From NCBI GenBank assembly GCA_039830015.1, contig CP140033.1, forward strand, positions 186,001-250,000: a stretch of DNA of 64,000 nt, read 5' to 3'. Shown here in pieces: positions 61,933 through 64,000 of this stretch (positions within the stretch are counted from its first letter, which is position 1; each line of letters opens with the position of its first letter). The notes beneath the pieces are model-generated. The model saw only the letters and a list, made by a program, of their open reading frames with translations. It was not told the origin of the DNA and searched no databases. Both the position numbers and the translations under genes were made by a program. Origin of the DNA: Buchnera aphidicola (Meitanaphis elongallis) (GTDB lineage Bacteria > Pseudomonadota > Gammaproteobacteria > Enterobacterales > Enterobacteriaceae).

Positions 61933-62298
61933 TTTGTGAAAAAATTTGCATTTGTACATATTATGTACTTCATAATTTTAAATGGTAAATTAAAGTAAAC
62001 TAGAGACATAAATTTTGGTGTAAAATTTTTAGTATATTTGTTATGTGTGAATAGTTTTTCATTATATTTTATGTATTGGTTTTTAGCAATGTACATTGTT
62101 TGATTATATTGTATTTAATATGAAATATAATATTTATTTGAATTTTATACAATTTGATTTTGGTATTATATTTTTATTAATATTTTGCATGCATTGAAGC
62201 ATGTTACATAACGCAGTAAACATTTGATTTGAGAGTACATTTTTTAAATTTTTATTATTTTATTAACATAATTTATTTAATTTAACCATGAGAAAAAA
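61933..62298. other. Intergenic region upstream of htrA, no gene seen
   Basis: About 365 bp between the apbE remnant and htrA. AT-rich; a short CATGC...GCATG dyad (62188-62203) is present but weak. It should hold the htrA promoter; I cannot identify a sigma-E or CpxR element. Confidence 0.45.
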
Positions 62299-63741
62299 AT
62301 GAACATTACAGAATTGATGTTACGAACGGTTTTTATATTTATGATTTTATTGTTAAATTTAGGTTTGTCATGGAACGGATCACCGCCGTCTTCGCATATT
62401 ACTACACGTTTAGAATCTACAAATATTAGTTTGGCACCAATGTTAGAAAAAGTAATGCCTTCTGTAGTTAGTATAAATATTGAAGGTAGTACTATAATTC
62501 AACGTTCTTATGTTCCTCATCAATTTCAATCATTTTTTGAAGACATGGTTCCATTATGTCAAGAAGAGTTTTTATTAAAAGAATTACCATTGTGTCAAGA
62601 GAAGCTAAATAATTACCCTAATCGAGGAAAATTTCATGCATTAGGATCAGGGGTAATTATAGATTCTGAAAAAGGATACATAGTTACTAATAATCATGTT
62701 GTTGATCATGCTAATAAAATTCAAGTGCAGTTAAGTAATGGTAGTCAGTACAATGCTAAAATAATTGGTAGAGATGCGCGTTTTGATATTGCTTTAATTA
62801 AATTAGATAGAGTTAAAAATTTAAAAGCAATTAAAATTGCTGATTTGAACTCATTAAGAGTAGGAGATTATGTTGTTGCTATTGGAAATCCTTATGGTTT
62901 AGGTGAAACTGTTACTTCTGGAATTGTTTCTGCTTTGAATCGCACTGGATTAAATATTGAAAATTATGAAAATTTTATTCAAACTGACGCGGCTATCAAT
63001 CGAGGAAATTCAGGAGGAGCATTAATTAATTTGAAAGGAGAATTAATTGGAATTAATACTGCAATTTTAGCTCCAGAAGGTGGAAATATAGGTATAGGAT
63101 TCGCGATCCCAGTTAATATAGTTCAAAGTTTGGCTAATCAAATGATAATGTATGGTCAAGTGCATCGTAATGAATTAGGAATTATAGGTACAGAATTGAG
63201 TTCTGATTTAGCACAGGCTATGAACCTTGACATACATAGAGGAGCTTTTGTTAGTCGAGTTCTATCAAAGTCTTCAGCTGATATTGCAGGAATACAACCT
63301 GGAGATGTAATTATTTCTTTAAATAAAAAACCTATTTTTAGTTTTTTAGCATTACGTGCTGAAATAGCTTCTTCACCAATTAATACTAAAATTGAATTAG
63401 GCCTATTAAGAAACAGAAATTTTAAATCTGTAACAGTAGAATTGAAACCACGTATAACAAATAAAATTGATTCTGTTAGTTTGTATTCAGCAATTGAAGG
63501 AGCTGAATTAAGTGATTTTTATTTGAATGGACAAAAGAAAGGTATTTATGTTGATGGTGTTAAAAAAAATACAGCTGCCTTTCGCATTGGATTACGAAAA
63601 GATGACATTATTATTGACATAAATAAGTGTTCTATATCGTCTCTAGACGATTTTCGTAAATTGCTTCGAAAAAAACCAACTGTATTAGTTTTTCATATTA
63701 AACGTGGAAACGAGATTATATATTTAGTAGTACGGGACTAA
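62299..63741 (+). CDS. htrA: Periplasmic serine protease/chaperone DegP
   Basis: Protein quality control in the periplasm. An N-terminal hydrophobic signal (about 8-24) is followed by the trypsin-like domain with the catalytic triad in TNNHVVDHA, DARFDIALIKL and NRGNSGGALINL, then two PDZ domains (GAFVSRVLSKSSADIAGIQPGD and KKGIYVDGVKKNTAAFRIG). The paired cysteines of the LA loop (PLCQEE and PLCQEK) are kept, as in E. coli DegP. 480 aa, near full length. Confidence 0.96.
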   Translation: MNITELMLRTVFIFMILLLNLGLSWNGSPPSSHITTRLESTNISLAPMLEKVMPSVVSINIEGSTIIQRSYVPHQFQSFFEDMVPLCQEEFLLKELPLCQEKLNNYPNRGKFHALGSGVIIDSEKGYIVTNNHVVDHANKIQVQLSNGSQYNAKIIGRDARFDIALIKLDRVKNLKAIKIADLNSLRVGDYVVAIGNPYGLGETVTSGIVSALNRTGLNIENYENFIQTDAAINRGNSGGALINLKGELIGINTAILAPEGGNIGIGFAIPVNIVQSLANQMIMYGQVHRNELGIIGTELSSDLAQAMNLDIHRGAFVSRVLSKSSADIAGIQPGDVIISLNKKPIFSFLALRAEIASSPINTKIELGLLRNRNFKSVTVELKPRITNKIDSVSLYSAIEGAELSDFYLNGQKKGIYVDGVKKNTAAFRIGLRKDDIIIDINKCSISSLDDFRKLLRKKPTVLVFHIKRGNEIIYLVVRD

Positions 63742-63751
63742 TTAGTTTAAA

Positions 63752-63793
63752 CCTACCTAAAAAAATAATGAAGGCTTTTTATTTTTAGGTAGG
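63752..63793. terminator. Strong bidirectional terminator between htrA and dapD
   Basis: CCTACCTAAAAA (63752-63763) and TTTTTAGGTAGG (63782-63793) form a 12-bp stem with A/T-rich base pairs, giving a U-rich 3' arm on both strands. It starts 11 bp after the htrA stop and lies 71 bp past the dapD stop. Confidence 0.8.
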
Positions 63794-63863
63794 ATTTTAA
63801 ATGCATAGAATTTGAAAGCATTGGTTTAAAATAATATAAAAGTAGAATCTTATAGGATTATGT

Positions 63864-64000
63864 TTATTCGATGTCTCTTAAAATTTGATTAATTTGAACT
63901 TTTTTTAGTGTTTTTTCATCTACATTTTTGACAATAACAGCACAGTATAAATTATGATCTTTATTTTTAGATGGTAGACTACCTGGTACTACCACGGATC
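63864..64000 (-). CDS. dapD: Tetrahydrodipicolinate N-succinyltransferase, C-terminal end (cut by window edge)
   Basis: Only the last 45 codons are in the window: [25 protein letters not shown] sequence ending [12 protein letters not shown], which matches E. coli DapD ([19 protein letters not shown] ... INELLRTID). The enzyme makes N-succinyl-2-amino-6-oxopimelate in the DAP/lysine pathway, feeding both lysine provisioning and the mesoDAP used by MurE. Confidence 0.93.
   Translation of the reverse strand, partial: SVVVPGSLPSKNKDHNLYCAVIVKNVDEKTLKKVQINQILRDIE

Noticed and set aside
61682..61939. 85-codon plus-strand open frame upstream of htrA
   Set aside because: It is the antisense of the 5' part of the apbE remnant; it looks like a hydrophobic peptide only because the DNA is AT-rich.
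1..64000. Mobile elements, prophage, CRISPR arrays, tRNA genes
   Set aside because: I looked for transposase-like frames, regularly spaced repeats and cloverleaf folds with TTCGA arms; only the tmRNA T-arm was found. The genome type is also one expected to lack such elements.

Overview
The window is a gene-dense, extremely AT-rich piece of a reduced gammaproteobacterial chromosome. Its gene content and order (nadE-ackA-pta-yfaE-nrdB-nrdA-gyrA, the grpE-nadK-ssrA-grxD-rnt-sodA-pth-ychF-thrCBA run, dksA-truA-mrcB-secA-coaE-guaC-aceEF-lpdA, and a full mra/fts cluster followed by ilvHI, htrA and dapD) fit the aphid endosymbiont Buchnera aphidicola. Single lipoyl domain AceF, a SecA without its zinc tail, retained ftsQ and missing hpt/panBC/mutT/speDE suggest a divergent lineage, possibly the Baizongia pistaciae type, but I cannot prove the strain. 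I see no mobile element, CRISPR array, prophage or tRNA.

Layout. Positions 1-8 kb: NAD synthesis (partial nadE), acetate metabolism (ackA-pta) and class Ia ribonucleotide reductase with its ferredoxin (nrdA-nrdB-yfaE). 8-20 kb: gyrA, a DUF2076 protein, a peroxiredoxin, ung, grpE, nadK, tmRNA, monothiol glutaredoxin, RNase T, MnSOD, Pth and YchF. 20-24.4 kb: the threonine operon thrABC without a visible leader/attenuator. 25-33 kb: dksA, truA, mrcB, secA, coaE. 33-41.8 kb: guaC, pyruvate dehydrogenase aceE-aceF-lpdA, mtn, erpA. 42-58.3 kb, all on the minus strand: rsmH-ftsL-ftsI-murE-murF-mraY-murD-ftsW-murG-murC-ddlB-ftsQ-ftsA-ftsZ. 58.4-60.7 kb: ilvI-ilvH. 60.9-61.9 kb: a decayed gene that I read as apbE. 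62.3-64 kb: htrA converging on dapD (partial).

The most notable signal is a set of single-base frameshifts lying exactly in homopolymer tracts. Six otherwise well conserved genes are out of frame by one base: ung (A10), ftsI (A9), murF (A9), murD (A9), ftsW (A9) and mraY (T11 on the coding strand). Five of these six are in a block of six consecutive cell-wall genes in which only murE is intact. In each case one base restores a protein that I could align, from memory, with the E. coli homologue across the junction with little or no length difference. Five need one extra A and mraY needs one T fewer. Slippage of RNA polymerase on long A tracts is known in insect endosymbionts and could rescue these genes; sequencing or assembly error in homopolymers is the main alternative.

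Functionally the window combines essential amino acid provisioning for a host (threonine, branched-chain amino acids, part of lysine/DAP synthesis) with a fairly complete peptidoglycan and divisome gene set, minimal redox defence and very little regulation.
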